Source: Nitrosomonas sp.
Lineage (GTDB): Bacteria > Pseudomonadota > Gammaproteobacteria > Burkholderiales > Nitrosomonadaceae
Direction: 5' to 3'
Assembly (NCBI RefSeq): GCF_019752095.1
Contig: NZ_JAIEMO010000002.1
Span: 1-38,512 of the forward strand
Length of the DNA stretch: 38,512 nucleotides
Shown here: in pieces, positions 8,571-15,754 of the stretch
Layout: every line of letters begins with the position of its first letter
Position numbering within the stretch: the first letter of the stretch is position 1
The notes under the pieces: generated by a model
Databases searched by the model: none
The model's input: only the letters and a program-made list of their open reading frames with translations
What the model was told of the DNA's origin: nothing
Made by a program: the position numbers and the translations under genes

Positions 8571-8602
8571 AAAATACCCCGCTGCTTGTGGCGGGGTATT
8601 TT
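8571..8602. terminator. Bidirectional rho-independent terminator
   Basis: AAAATACCCCGC (8571-8582) pairs perfectly with GCGGGGTATTTT (8591-8602) around an 8-nt loop. The A-run on the left and T-run on the right let it work in both directions. On the minus strand it would end transcripts from the DAG kinase/metallophosphoesterase genes, 276 bp past their last stop. Confidence 0.85.
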
Positions 8603-8750
8603 ATATGGAACAGATAAACCGAAAACCCTCTGTTAATCACAAAAAGATGTTGCCCTAAATGTTGTCTAAACTATGCCAACTTATGCTGATAGGTTGGGCA
8701 ACATGGAAATTATAACTGATTGATAAATATTGCATTATTAATTTAAACTG

Positions 8751-8773
8751 CGGGCTCGAATCCCGCCTTATCC
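8751..8773 (+). repeat. Near-copy of the tRNA-Ser 3' end (possible attR)
   Basis: The segment at 8751-8773 matches 7314-7336, the T arm and 3' acceptor strand of tRNA-Ser, at 21 of 23 positions. No other tRNA part precedes it and no CCA follows, so it is not a functional tRNA. It would mark the far end of an element of about 1.4 kb, now reduced to the IS fragment, toxin-antitoxin pair and hairpins. Confidence 0.5.
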
Positions 8774-8877
8774 ATAATTTATACAATACAATCATTTAGT
8801 TATGTTAATATTCAGCTCTTAATCTACAACCTAGCCAACATCTTAAAAATAGCACCCATTTAGATTCTAGTAAGGTC

Positions 8878-9720
8878 TCAAACTATTTTAGTGCCATTGC
8901 ATAAGTGCCTAGAACTGAGCAGCAAAGAATGTGTGCACTTGAGACCAAATCTCCGTGTTGCATCATTGTAATCCCAGCGTTCTATCATAGCTGTGCGAGT
9001 TTTATTCAGTTTGCCGGTAGTACGAATCAAATTGACCGAATTATTTGCGCCTCTGCGAATGCGAGAAGACACTGCAGTTCCGGCCTGTGCTACCCATACA
9101 TGGCGCAGCAGGTTATTAAAGCGCTTGTGTAAAGGTAACACAAAGGGTAGATGAATATGCCCACCCAATATCAGATCAGCGCCGGCACTAGACCAGTCGT
9201 ATATTGCAGCTTCGTGTCCATGCAGTAAGTTGGTTATATCTTCTTTAGATGTTACAGCCACCGGTTGATGCGTAACGACGATGCATAATTGCTCCTCAGA
9301 GGCACGGCTGAGACGTTGAGCCACACGCTCGCGTTGACTTGCTGAAACCTCGCCATCGACATGACGCCAACGCCGTGTCGTATTTACGCCAATAACCAGC
9401 AAAGTTTGCGAATCGTATACCGGCTCGAGCTCTGGGCCAAAGCTGCGGCAATGGTTGGCATAAGGATCTATTAGACGACCGACCAGATTATATAGTGGAA
9501 TGTCGTGATTCCCAGGAATGATGAGGGTGGCTGGCGCGTCCAATCGATCCACAAACGACCGCGCAGCTTGAAATTGCACGCGCCGCGCACGTTGCGTAAT
9601 GTCTCCGGACAATACCACCAACTCGGGCGGCATTGAGCGTATCAAGGTTTCCAGCGCGGACACAACTTCTGGCCGTTCAGTTCCAAAGTGTAGATCTGAG
9701 ATTTGCCAAAGCATCGCCAT
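8878..9720 (-). CDS. Calcineurin-like metallophosphoesterase
   Basis: A 280-residue metallophosphoesterase with the full metal-binding series: ISDLHFG (D-x-H, residues ~7-13), VVLSGDITQRA (GD, ~35), IIPGNHDIPLY (GNHD, ~68), VVTHQP (H, ~147) and LGGHIHLPF (GHxH, ~185). The class hydrolyses phosphomono- or diesters, including cyclic AMP phosphodiesterase CpdA-like enzymes, but the substrate cannot be read from this sequence. No signal peptide is seen, so it is likely cytoplasmic. The start is 13 bp downstream of the lipid-kinase-like gene, implying one transcript and perhaps related roles in phospholipid or signal turnover. The last 15 residues look unconserved. Confidence 0.85.
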   Translation of the reverse strand: MAMLWQISDLHFGTERPEVVSALETLIRSMPPELVVLSGDITQRARRVQFQAARSFVDRLDAPATLIIPGNHDIPLYNLVGRLIDPYANHCRSFGPELEPVYDSQTLLVIGVNTTRRWRHVDGEVSASQRERVAQRLSRASEEQLCIVVTHQPVAVTSKEDITNLLHGHEAAIYDWSSAGADLILGGHIHLPFVLPLHKRFNNLLRHVWVAQAGTAVSSRIRRGANNSVNLIRTTGKLNKTRTAMIERWDYNDATRRFGLKCTHSLLLSSRHLCNGTKIV

Positions 9721-9733
9721 GAATAAACTACAA

Positions 9734-10735
9734 TTATTTTTTTGCGGCTGGCGCAGGCTTCAGAAGATAGAGCGCCTGATCGGCAACGCGAAACTCAAGC
9801 GGCATGCGTAACTGAGTAATTTCACCGTCGGTTGCAACTTTGATAAGCTTTTTCCCAAAAAATCGCGCCGGTTTGACTAAAAGACTCTTGAACGAAAAAC
9901 TCATTACATGATCGGCATCTCCGAGCTGCCCCAATGCGCCACGAAAACCCAGCCCGATCATCGTTAGCGTGTTAATCGGACGGATCGCGATTGCGGTAAG
10001 TTCACCATTATCAGTTTTGGATGCTTCTTCAATACCGATCTGTTCCAGTTGTAACCGGTTATTACCGACGAACAGCGTCGGTGTATAGAGTGTGCTGACT
10101 TTTCCCTGGTGCTCAATCGTTAGCGCTAACTGGCGATGGTAACGTAGCACTGTATAAAGACCTGACACCCATGCCACCCAGCGATTGCGACCGAGCTTTC
10201 GCTTATAAGTCTCACGATCTTCAAGTAATTGCGGATAGAGTCCTAAACTGGCATTAACCAAAAATACACGCTCATTGACAAACCCGACTTGTATAGGATA
10301 GGCCAGCGTGCCTAACAACATCCTGGTAGCTGCGGCTGTGTCTTCTGGTAGGTTATGTGTCCGCCCGAAATAATTAAAGGTGCCTTGCGCGATCACACCA
10401 AAAGGGCAACAGCTACCTATGGTGGCTTGTACCATGGCATTAATAGTTCCGTCGCCGCCAGCGGCAACTACTATCCCGTTGCGTTCACGTGCGCGACGAA
10501 CAGTGTCTCGCGCCACGTCTGTGATAGTCTCGGAACGGGTTACCATGAACAACTCGAATTCACGACCTGCCTGGTTCAGCTCAGCCTCGATAATATCACG
10601 AGCAGTGACAGCCTCCTCACTACCCGATGACGCATTAAGCACTATGAAAAGTGGCGCTGAAGGATCAACGTTAATGGGATTCGCAACACTTTTATAATGC
10701 TGTTCTGCATCAGGCACTGGTGTCGTCGTCAACAT
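9734..10735 (-). CDS. Diacylglycerol kinase-family lipid kinase
   Basis: A 333-residue protein of the DAGK catalytic family (YegS/BmrU-like). The nucleotide-binding signature GGDGTINAMVQ lies near residues 92-102, after FIVLNASSGS (residues ~30-39). GTFNYFGRTHNLP and later a C-terminal beta domain (VATDGEITQLRMPLEFRVADQALYLL) complete the fold. Such enzymes phosphorylate diacylglycerol or other lipids at the membrane face; the exact lipid is unknown. The start has a good Shine-Dalgarno (AAGGAG) upstream. It is followed after 13 bp by the metallophosphoesterase. No membrane helices are seen, unlike DgkA. Confidence 0.85.
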   Translation of the reverse strand: MLTTTPVPDAEQHYKSVANPINVDPSAPLFIVLNASSGSEEAVTARDIIEAELNQAGREFELFMVTRSETITDVARDTVRRARERNGIVVAAGGDGTINAMVQATIGSCCPFGVIAQGTFNYFGRTHNLPEDTAAATRMLLGTLAYPIQVGFVNERVFLVNASLGLYPQLLEDRETYKRKLGRNRWVAWVSGLYTVLRYHRQLALTIEHQGKVSTLYTPTLFVGNNRLQLEQIGIEEASKTDNGELTAIAIRPINTLTMIGLGFRGALGQLGDADHVMSFSFKSLLVKPARFFGKKLIKVATDGEITQLRMPLEFRVADQALYLLKPAPAAKK

Positions 10736-11259
10736 GCGATCTTACTCCTTAGTAACAATATTTCGTATTGGTTTTGAATTGTTTAATGGGTATGACGAGT
10801 GACATTAGCTATATTAACTCCATTGAGAGCAAAGCAACAATTAGACGATCTATAGAGTTTCTGTTAAAAAATCATATTTGATGCCACCTGGCGGGCAGCA
10901 GGCTAGTAGCAGTAGAGCGTGAAGAGTCGACACATCAAGATGCTGCGCCGCATCAAGCCCTGCACAGATGCACTCGCAGGTGTGGGCAATCACGCGCTTG
11001 AATTTAACGATAGCACCAGACACAGTAAAAAGTTGAACCGACTCTCATCAGCGCCGGCGTCGATGTCCTGGGCCAAGGATTTCAGACCAATGAATGCCAT
11101 TCCCGCTTGTTCTTGATCTCAGTTATTACTTGAATTCGTCTACTGTTAGTGCACTACTATGAAAAAACAGTGAGATTCACAGGCTATCTTTTAACCCAGA
11201 TTTCCCATTAGAAAAATTTCTGATAAAAAATCTGGAGTTAAGATACTAAAGTGCTTTTA
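10736..11259. other. Gene-poor stretch, possible eroded coding sequence
   Basis: This 524-bp gap holds no gene I can support. Short frames occur on both strands: a 65-codon plus frame at 10919, and minus-strand pieces such as GMAFIGLKSLAQDIDAGADE that switch frame and stop. They may be remains of a lost gene, but I do not recognise the family. Near 11202-11235 an inverted repeat (CCAGATTT / AAATCTGG) could end transcripts from the SmbP-like gene; it lacks a clear T-run. Confidence 0.3.
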
Positions 11260-11595
11260 TTAATTTGCAGCTTGCTTAAAATGTCCCACTGCATCTTTTG
11301 CAGATTTCTGTGCTGCCTTGACATCATCGTTCTCGCCTTCCTTGATAGCATCAGACAAGCATTTAATGCCTTCATCAAGGTGTTCACGGTTAATTACTCT
11401 ATCCGAATCACCTTTTGACGCATTTGCATATATTTTTGCTTCTGCTGCATGTTTAGCAATCGATTTCCCTTTCTCAGACTTCATCGCAGCTTCGGCATGC
11501 TGGATTGCTTGATCTAAATTACTAGATGCCGCCAGTGTCCCCAAAGATAAAAAAGCCATAAGCAAAAAACCTGTGAATAATGTAATAGTTTTCAT
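11260..11595 (-). CDS. SmbP-like small metal-binding protein, histidine-poor
   Basis: A 111-residue exported protein. A signal peptide (MKTITLFTGFLLMAFLSLGTLAA) is followed by about 88 residues of amphipathic helices with repeated units ending in H/K-A: LDQAIQHAEAAMK, IAKHAAEAKIYANAS, REHLDEGIKCLSDAIKEGE, VKAAQKSAKDAVGHFKQA. This matches the helix pattern of SmbP, the periplasmic four-helix metal-binding protein described from Nitrosomonas europaea. SmbP is rich in histidine, whereas this protein keeps only four His in the mature part and has one Cys (GIKCLSD). The fold assignment is fairly safe; metal binding is doubtful. A clear Shine-Dalgarno (GGAGAG) precedes the ATG. It stands alone. Confidence 0.75.
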   Translation of the reverse strand: MKTITLFTGFLLMAFLSLGTLAASSNLDQAIQHAEAAMKSEKGKSIAKHAAEAKIYANASKGDSDRVINREHLDEGIKCLSDAIKEGENDDVKAAQKSAKDAVGHFKQAAN

Positions 11596-11609
11596 ATTTA
11601 ACTCTCCAA

Positions 11610-11823
11610 TTAATTATAATTTAAAGCGATGATGGCCATCACCGCTCCTTTATATGTATATATTTTTAAGAAAGATTGGTCTGTACGATAGCGAACAAAG
11701 ATATCTAGTAGGCCTCGAAAAAGTGACGAGTAATAATTATTCCGAGCCCTGATCAAATCCATTAATAATTCCATCCAATTGCCCTTTGAATCGCGATAGC
11801 CGCCGGAGAATACCGGCAATTCT
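11610..11823 (-). pseudogene. Short coding relic, possibly IS256-family transposase
   Basis: A frame of about 70 codons on the minus strand begins inside the repeat element at 11824-11971 and continues as ELPVFSGGYRDSKGNW, MELLMDLIRARNN. This stretch is reminiscent of the GYRESKxSWxELLxDLKxRG region of IS256-family transposases. The rest does not resemble anything I know. If right, it is a tiny remnant joined to the MITE; otherwise it is a chance frame. Confidence 0.25.
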
Positions 11824-11971
11824 TTAACAGGCCGTTGAAAAAAGTTTTCGAAGCAGCTGATGCAAGGCAAAAACAGGTGAAAAAGCGCAGTTTATGCATA
11901 ATAAATGATCATTTTGAGCCTGTTTTTAACACCGCAGCAGCAATGCAGATAGTTTTTCAACGGCCTGTTAA
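11824..11971. mobile_element. MITE-like 148-bp repeat with perfect terminal inverted repeats (copy 1)
   Basis: The left end TTAACAGGCCGTTGAAAAA (from 11824) is the exact reverse complement of the right end TTTTTCAACGGCCTGTTAA (to 11971). Inside, AAAAACAGG and CCTGTTTTT form a second inverted repeat around a 12-bp palindrome AAATGATCATTT. The element has no coding capacity. The outer TTAA on both sides may be a duplicated target site or part of the repeat. A decayed copy in the same orientation lies at 35010-35155. The ends being intact suggests it could be moved by a transposase in trans. Confidence 0.8.
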
Positions 11972-12145
11972 GCCCCCGTTTCATCAAAGTCAATGATCAC
12001 TCAAAGTGGCATAAACGATCACCCATACATTACTGCAAGCACCAACAGACAAGACATAAACATAACGCCTGCCAGTCAGATCACGTTATAATTTGAATAA
12101 CTCTACGTATGCGCTTGATGCTTGTTGATAAAGGAGAGGCCTATC

Positions 12146-13327
12146 ATGAAACACCATAAATACCTTATCGTTGGCGGCGGCATGGCTGCCGACTCCGCTG
12201 TTCGCGGTATCCGTAAAATTGACCAGGAAGGCGCCATCGCCATGATTTGCGAGGAACGCCATCTGCCTTATGATCGTCCACCCCTTTCTAAATCGTTGTG
12301 GAAGGATACGCCGTATGAATCCATTTGGCGTGATGCCGAAGGACTCAATGTCGCAGCACACGTGGGCAAAAAAATTGTGGCACTGGATCCATCCCAAAAA
12401 ACCGCGACAGATGATGTAGGCAACGTGTACACCTATGAAAAGCTGTTGCTAGCCACAGGAGGTTCCGTGCGGCGCTTGCCGGATTCAGACAAGAACATCA
12501 TCTACTTTAGAACCGCCGACGACTATTGCAAGCTGCGTGAATTGAGTGAACAAGGTCCGGATTTTGTCGTGATCGGCGGAGGCTTCATCGGCTCCGAAAT
12601 CAGCGCGGCACTGGCCATGAACAACCAGCGGGTCACGATGATTTTTCCGGAAAATGGTATCGGTGCACGCGTTTATCCACAGCCTCTGGCTGAGTTCATA
12701 AATTCCTATTACCGCGAGAAGGGAGTCACCATACTCGCATCTGAAACCGTCAAGTCCGTGCGAACTGCCGCTGGCGGCAAGACCATTGTGACCACGAAAA
12801 ACGGCACGGAAATTTCCGCAGATGGAGTTGTGGCTGGGCTGGGCATTCAGCCTAATACCGAATTGGCCGCACAAGCCGGACTTGCAATAGACAACGGCAT
12901 TATAGTGGACGAACAACTGCGCACGAGCAATCCCGATATCTACGCGGCAGGCGATGTGGCGAACTTCCATAGCGCAGTGCTGGATAAACGCATGCGCGTG
13001 GAACATGAGGACAATTCGAACGTCATGGGAGAAATGGCAGGTCGGAACATGGCCGGACAGTCGGATACCTATCGTCACCAGCCTTTCTTTTATTCTGACC
13101 TGTTTGACCTGGGTTACGAAGCAGTGGGAGAACTGGATGCAAGTCTCGACATTATCGAAGACTGGAAGGAGCCGTTCCGCAAAGGCGTCATTTATTATTT
13201 ACGCAATGATCAGGTGCGCGGTGTCCTGCTCTGGAACACCTGGGGTCAGATTGACGCCGCCACTCGGTTAATTGCAGAAAAAGCCACTCACTCCCGCGCG
13301 ACGCTAGAAGGAAAAATAACGGACTAA
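12146..13327 (+). CDS. FAD-dependent pyridine nucleotide oxidoreductase (ferredoxin reductase / AIF type)
   Basis: A 393-residue flavoprotein. The N-terminal FAD motif YLIVGGGMAADSAVRGIR (residues ~5-22) is followed by the PYDRPPLSKSLW signature of ferredoxin-NAD reductases of oxygenase systems and of apoptosis-inducing-factor-like proteins. The central NAD(P) motif FVVIGGGFIGSEISAAL lies near residues 142-158, and the second FAD motif IYAAGDVA near residue 268. A C-terminal reductase domain follows. The ATG at 12146 is chosen because AAGGAGAGG sits just before it. No ferredoxin or oxygenase gene is adjacent, so the electron acceptor is unknown. The gene stands alone between the MITE and an integrase relic. 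Confidence 0.88.
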   Translation: MKHHKYLIVGGGMAADSAVRGIRKIDQEGAIAMICEERHLPYDRPPLSKSLWKDTPYESIWRDAEGLNVAAHVGKKIVALDPSQKTATDDVGNVYTYEKLLLATGGSVRRLPDSDKNIIYFRTADDYCKLRELSEQGPDFVVIGGGFIGSEISAALAMNNQRVTMIFPENGIGARVYPQPLAEFINSYYREKGVTILASETVKSVRTAAGGKTIVTTKNGTEISADGVVAGLGIQPNTELAAQAGLAIDNGIIVDEQLRTSNPDIYAAGDVANFHSAVLDKRMRVEHEDNSNVMGEMAGRNMAGQSDTYRHQPFFYSDLFDLGYEAVGELDASLDIIEDWKEPFRKGVIYYLRNDQVRGVLLWNTWGQIDAATRLIAEKATHSRATLEGKITD

Positions 13328-13405
13328 TCGCCGTTTCGGTTTTTCCATCGCGTAAAGCAGCCCTGTGAAAGCAATATCTTGGAATACTGCCGGCAGAATT
13401 AGACT

Positions 13406-13784
13406 ATGCAGAAATCATTTGAAAGGTACAAAAAAATCAAATCAGGAGAGCGTACAGTTACGCTGCAACCACAAGCCAAAGTAGCCTTACTTAGCCAGCA
13501 GAGCTGCACGATAAAATTCAATGAAACTATTTTTCATGACCTACGCCATAACAAGCCGTGGAAACGGCGATCAGGGCATTCGAAAAAATGTTTGGATATC
13601 GGCATTGAAAAGAGCTGACTTTAAATACCACAATCCCTACCAAACCCGTCACACTTTCACCTCTACCCTGCTTTCAAGAGGTGAAAATCCCATGTGGGTA
13701 GCTCAGCAAATGGGGCATAAGGATTGGGGGCAAATCAGAAAGATTTATGGACGATATATTCCTCAGAAGCAGGATAAAAATTAG
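13406..13784 (+). pseudogene. Phage-type tyrosine integrase, frameshifted C-terminal relic
   Basis: Two overlapping frames together spell the end of a phage-type tyrosine recombinase. The first frame gives RTVTLQPQAKVALLSQQ, ETIFHD and KPW. After a frameshift near 13563 the second gives GIRKNVWISALKRADF, NPYQTRHTFTSTLLSRGE, NPMWVAQQMGHKDWGQI and the catalytic-Tyr region KIYGRYIPQ. The N-terminal arm-binding and core domains are missing, so it is inactive. This is strong evidence that an integrative element was once here. It lies directly before the FRG module, which reads towards it. Confidence 0.85.
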
Positions 13785-13908
13785 TTCTAACAATGTTTGT
13801 CTCACCAAAGCGGATAAATATGGTAACTGGTTTATAAGATTTCAGTTTGATATCTCTCATGTATATATGCAACCAAAGCTTAAATCAACGGCGCGTTTTA
13901 TGCGTCCG

Positions 13909-14856
13909 CTAGATGTTATTGTTAGCCTTCACTTCAAAGGAACTCTTGACATATGAGGCCACTGAATCAATTTCAGGGTAAATCTTTCCCTCACTAATTC
14001 CCAAAGCTGCTAGCTGCTCTCGCATTTTCTTTTTATCTGTGGCATTTACGGCCAGACTAAGATTTTCCGGCTTGAGTATGTACGAAGCTGGAATTCGAGC
14101 AGATTCTGACTTTTTGCCGTTGACGCCAAACAAGAAAAATGCGCCATCCTGCCTCATAATTCTCGGGTTATCCAGCAATGGTTTTACACAGATCACTGAG
14201 CGGAGGTGTTCTGATTTGATCTTTGGTTCAAATAACGACCTTTCTTGGCGTATTTCATGAACTAACAATTTGACCGGCTCTTGGTTTGAAAATTCTTCTG
14301 GAGTTTCCTCAGGCCTAACAACAAACTCAAACTCAAAAGGCTGCTTGCTGATATTTGAAATTGCACTCACCGTGTCACTATCAAAGTATTTGATTTCTTT
14401 CTTTGGTAGTCGAAAAATAATTACCTCGCCATCTGCATTTTTTCCTTTGTCCTTTTCTCCGTCTTTATCCACTTCATCCTTACATGCAAAAAGAAGAGCT
14501 ATTAATGGATTTCCAGTAATGTCTAGTAAGCGAGTGGGTAGAGTATAATGCTGCATTTTTACGAGTTTCTGAAATGTGGTTTCTAGCTCGCGGAAATCAT
14601 CCGGACAGCGTAGGATCAACTCTCTGAACATTCTGTGCTCGTTACTGATCCAACCAGAATTTCGGTAGACAGAAGGAACTAGCTCGAATTTCTTATTCGA
14701 ATGACCACGATAATAGTATTCGTAATCAGGGTCTTGTGCAAGAGACTCCAATTTCCCGAGCAGCGTTCGAACACTACCAATCTTAGTTTCGTCTTGTTCT
14801 AATGACTCAGGCGCGTCGCTTTTTGGCGTCGCCTGGGACGCCTTGTTAAGAGACAT
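13909..14856 (-). CDS. FRG-domain protein
   Basis: A 315-residue protein with an FRG domain (PF08867, named after conserved F/Y-R-G residues). YYYRGHSNKKFELVPSVYR lies near residues 46-64, and the second hallmark QHYTLPTRLLDITGNPLIALLFAC near residues 104-127. After a Lys/Asp-rich linker (KDEVDKDGEKDKGKNADG) come a strand GEVIIFRLP and a C-terminal part containing IRQERSLFEPK and GAFFLFGV. The biochemical role of FRG domains is not established; they are frequent in mobile and defence-related loci. I chose the ATG at 14856 over the TTG at 14865; it overlaps the upstream gene's stop by 11 bp, so the two are translationally coupled. No membrane segment or signal peptide is seen. Confidence 0.85.
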   Translation of the reverse strand: MSLNKASQATPKSDAPESLEQDETKIGSVRTLLGKLESLAQDPDYEYYYRGHSNKKFELVPSVYRNSGWISNEHRMFRELILRCPDDFRELETTFQKLVKMQHYTLPTRLLDITGNPLIALLFACKDEVDKDGEKDKGKNADGEVIIFRLPKKEIKYFDSDTVSAISNISKQPFEFEFVVRPEETPEEFSNQEPVKLLVHEIRQERSLFEPKIKSEHLRSVICVKPLLDNPRIMRQDGAFFLFGVNGKKSESARIPASYILKPENLSLAVNATDKKKMREQLAALGISEGKIYPEIDSVASYVKSSFEVKANNNI

Positions 14857-15256
14857 TGCAGGCAATACCTATGATTGAAATCACTAAGGCTATTCCTGAA
14901 ATTACGAGTGGCGCTGTAAAACGAAACCAAGACTGATGGAGCTCAGCTAATACCGCGGAGAGCAATGGAAAGTTAACAGCGTGTTTGTCTTTTCCTACCT
15001 TGAGGCTGAACAGATGAACCTTCCCGCCATCCTCCTGTGTATACCCATATTTTTTATCGAGATGATAGTAAAGACGCCCAAATACGATATCAGGATCAAC
15101 CCCTAGTTCGCTAGCTATGGCCTTGCAGTCTATCGGCACATAGACTTTTGAGTCCCGCTCAGGTTCTGGATCGTCCTTGTTGAATCTCCCGAATTCATCG
15201 AGATAACGATCATGAATCTTTTGTAGTATCTCTTTATCAGTGGGTGATCGTCTCAT
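14846..15256 (-). CDS. Small HTH-like protein with C-terminal membrane helix, partner of FRG protein
   Basis: A 136-residue protein I do not recognise by family. Residues ~1-25 form a charged helix (DKEILQKIHDRYLDEFGRF). Residues ~46-75 (DCKAIASELGVDPDIVFGRLYYHLDKKYG) look like a winged helix-turn-helix: helix, turn at ELGVD, then a recognition-like helix. A two-strand wing follows (VHLFSLKVGKDKHAVNF). The last 24 residues (FTAPLVISGIALVISIIGIACNV) are one hydrophobic helix, so the protein is probably anchored in the inner membrane with its body in the cytoplasm. It is the first gene of a two-gene unit, and its stop overlaps the FRG start. A sensor or tether role for the FRG protein is speculation. 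Confidence 0.7.
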   Translation of the reverse strand: MRRSPTDKEILQKIHDRYLDEFGRFNKDDPEPERDSKVYVPIDCKAIASELGVDPDIVFGRLYYHLDKKYGYTQEDGGKVHLFSLKVGKDKHAVNFPLLSAVLAELHQSWFRFTAPLVISGIALVISIIGIACNVS

Positions 15257-15452
15257 GCGACTCTCCTTAACTCTTAACGTAATATATACGACAAAAATGT
15301 CTCATAATCTGGAACGGAATGTCATATAACTTGGCTAAGTTTTCCTAAATCTATATTTTTTATGTGGCTTTAGAATAGAAAAGCCCCAATAAATATAATG
15401 AATACACCATTTAGTTACCCACGCTCAAGTAACACGATGGGCTACAAATACA

Positions 15453-15482
15453 TTGCTAAAAAAACAATCTTTAGCGTATCAT
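15453..15482 (+). promoter_or_regulatory. Candidate promoter with inverted repeat before the orphan antitoxin
   Basis: TTGCTA (15453-15458) and TATCAT (15477-15482) are spaced by 18 bp. The same stretch contains the inverted repeat GCTAAA / TTTAGC (15455-15460 and 15470-15475). An antitoxin that represses its own promoter would bind such a repeat. The match is weak and the role is inferred. Confidence 0.3.
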
Positions 15483-15518
15483 AAAATTCTCAAAAACATC
15501 GTGATATGCTGATATTTC

Positions 15519-15752
15519 ATGCCAAACACTGACCACGAAAAATTTTCTTCTCAAGCTGCACCAGAAGTCCTTACTCCACTGCGAAAAATTGCGGAATCTG
15601 AGGGGCGTCCTATTCAAGAAATAATACTTGATGAAGCCCTGCGGGAATATATCGAACGTAAAGGAAAAGGTCTGCCTCGTCGTCAAGCAATGGATGCTTT
15701 CACGCAAAGCTTAAATGAATTTGATCAGCTCTATCATGAATTAGCTAAATAA
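15519..15752 (+). CDS. Orphan antitoxin-like protein (Phd/RHH type) of a doc module
   Basis: A 77-residue protein with a helical DNA-binding-like centre (PEVLTPLRKIAESEGRPIQEIILDEALREYIERK) and an acidic C-terminus (FTQSLNEFDQLYHELAK), the build of a ribbon-helix-helix-type antitoxin. Immediately after its stop, a reading frame opens like a Doc toxin and soon breaks, so this antitoxin has lost its partner. It may persist as a repressor or as neutral debris. The ATG at 15519 has no strong Shine-Dalgarno. Confidence 0.7.
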   Translation: MPNTDHEKFSSQAAPEVLTPLRKIAESEGRPIQEIILDEALREYIERKGKGLPRRQAMDAFTQSLNEFDQLYHELAK

Positions 15753-15754
15753 CG

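Noticed and set aside
8521..8602. A tRNA-Pro(TGG)-like anticodon arm (GCAGA-TTTGGGA-TCTGC) preceded by GGGGCGTA
   Set aside because: No matching acceptor stem, T arm or conserved TTCGA follows; the downstream part is a terminator. It is not a tRNA gene and is kept only as part of the hairpin cluster.
10919..11116. A 65-codon plus-strand frame
   Set aside because: No recognisable domain, no Shine-Dalgarno and unremarkable composition; the opposite strand shows equally plausible broken pieces. Treated as gene-poor sequence.
12485..13078. A 197-codon minus-strand frame
   Set aside because: It lies wholly inside the flavoprotein gene on the other strand, whose FAD and NAD motifs are clear.
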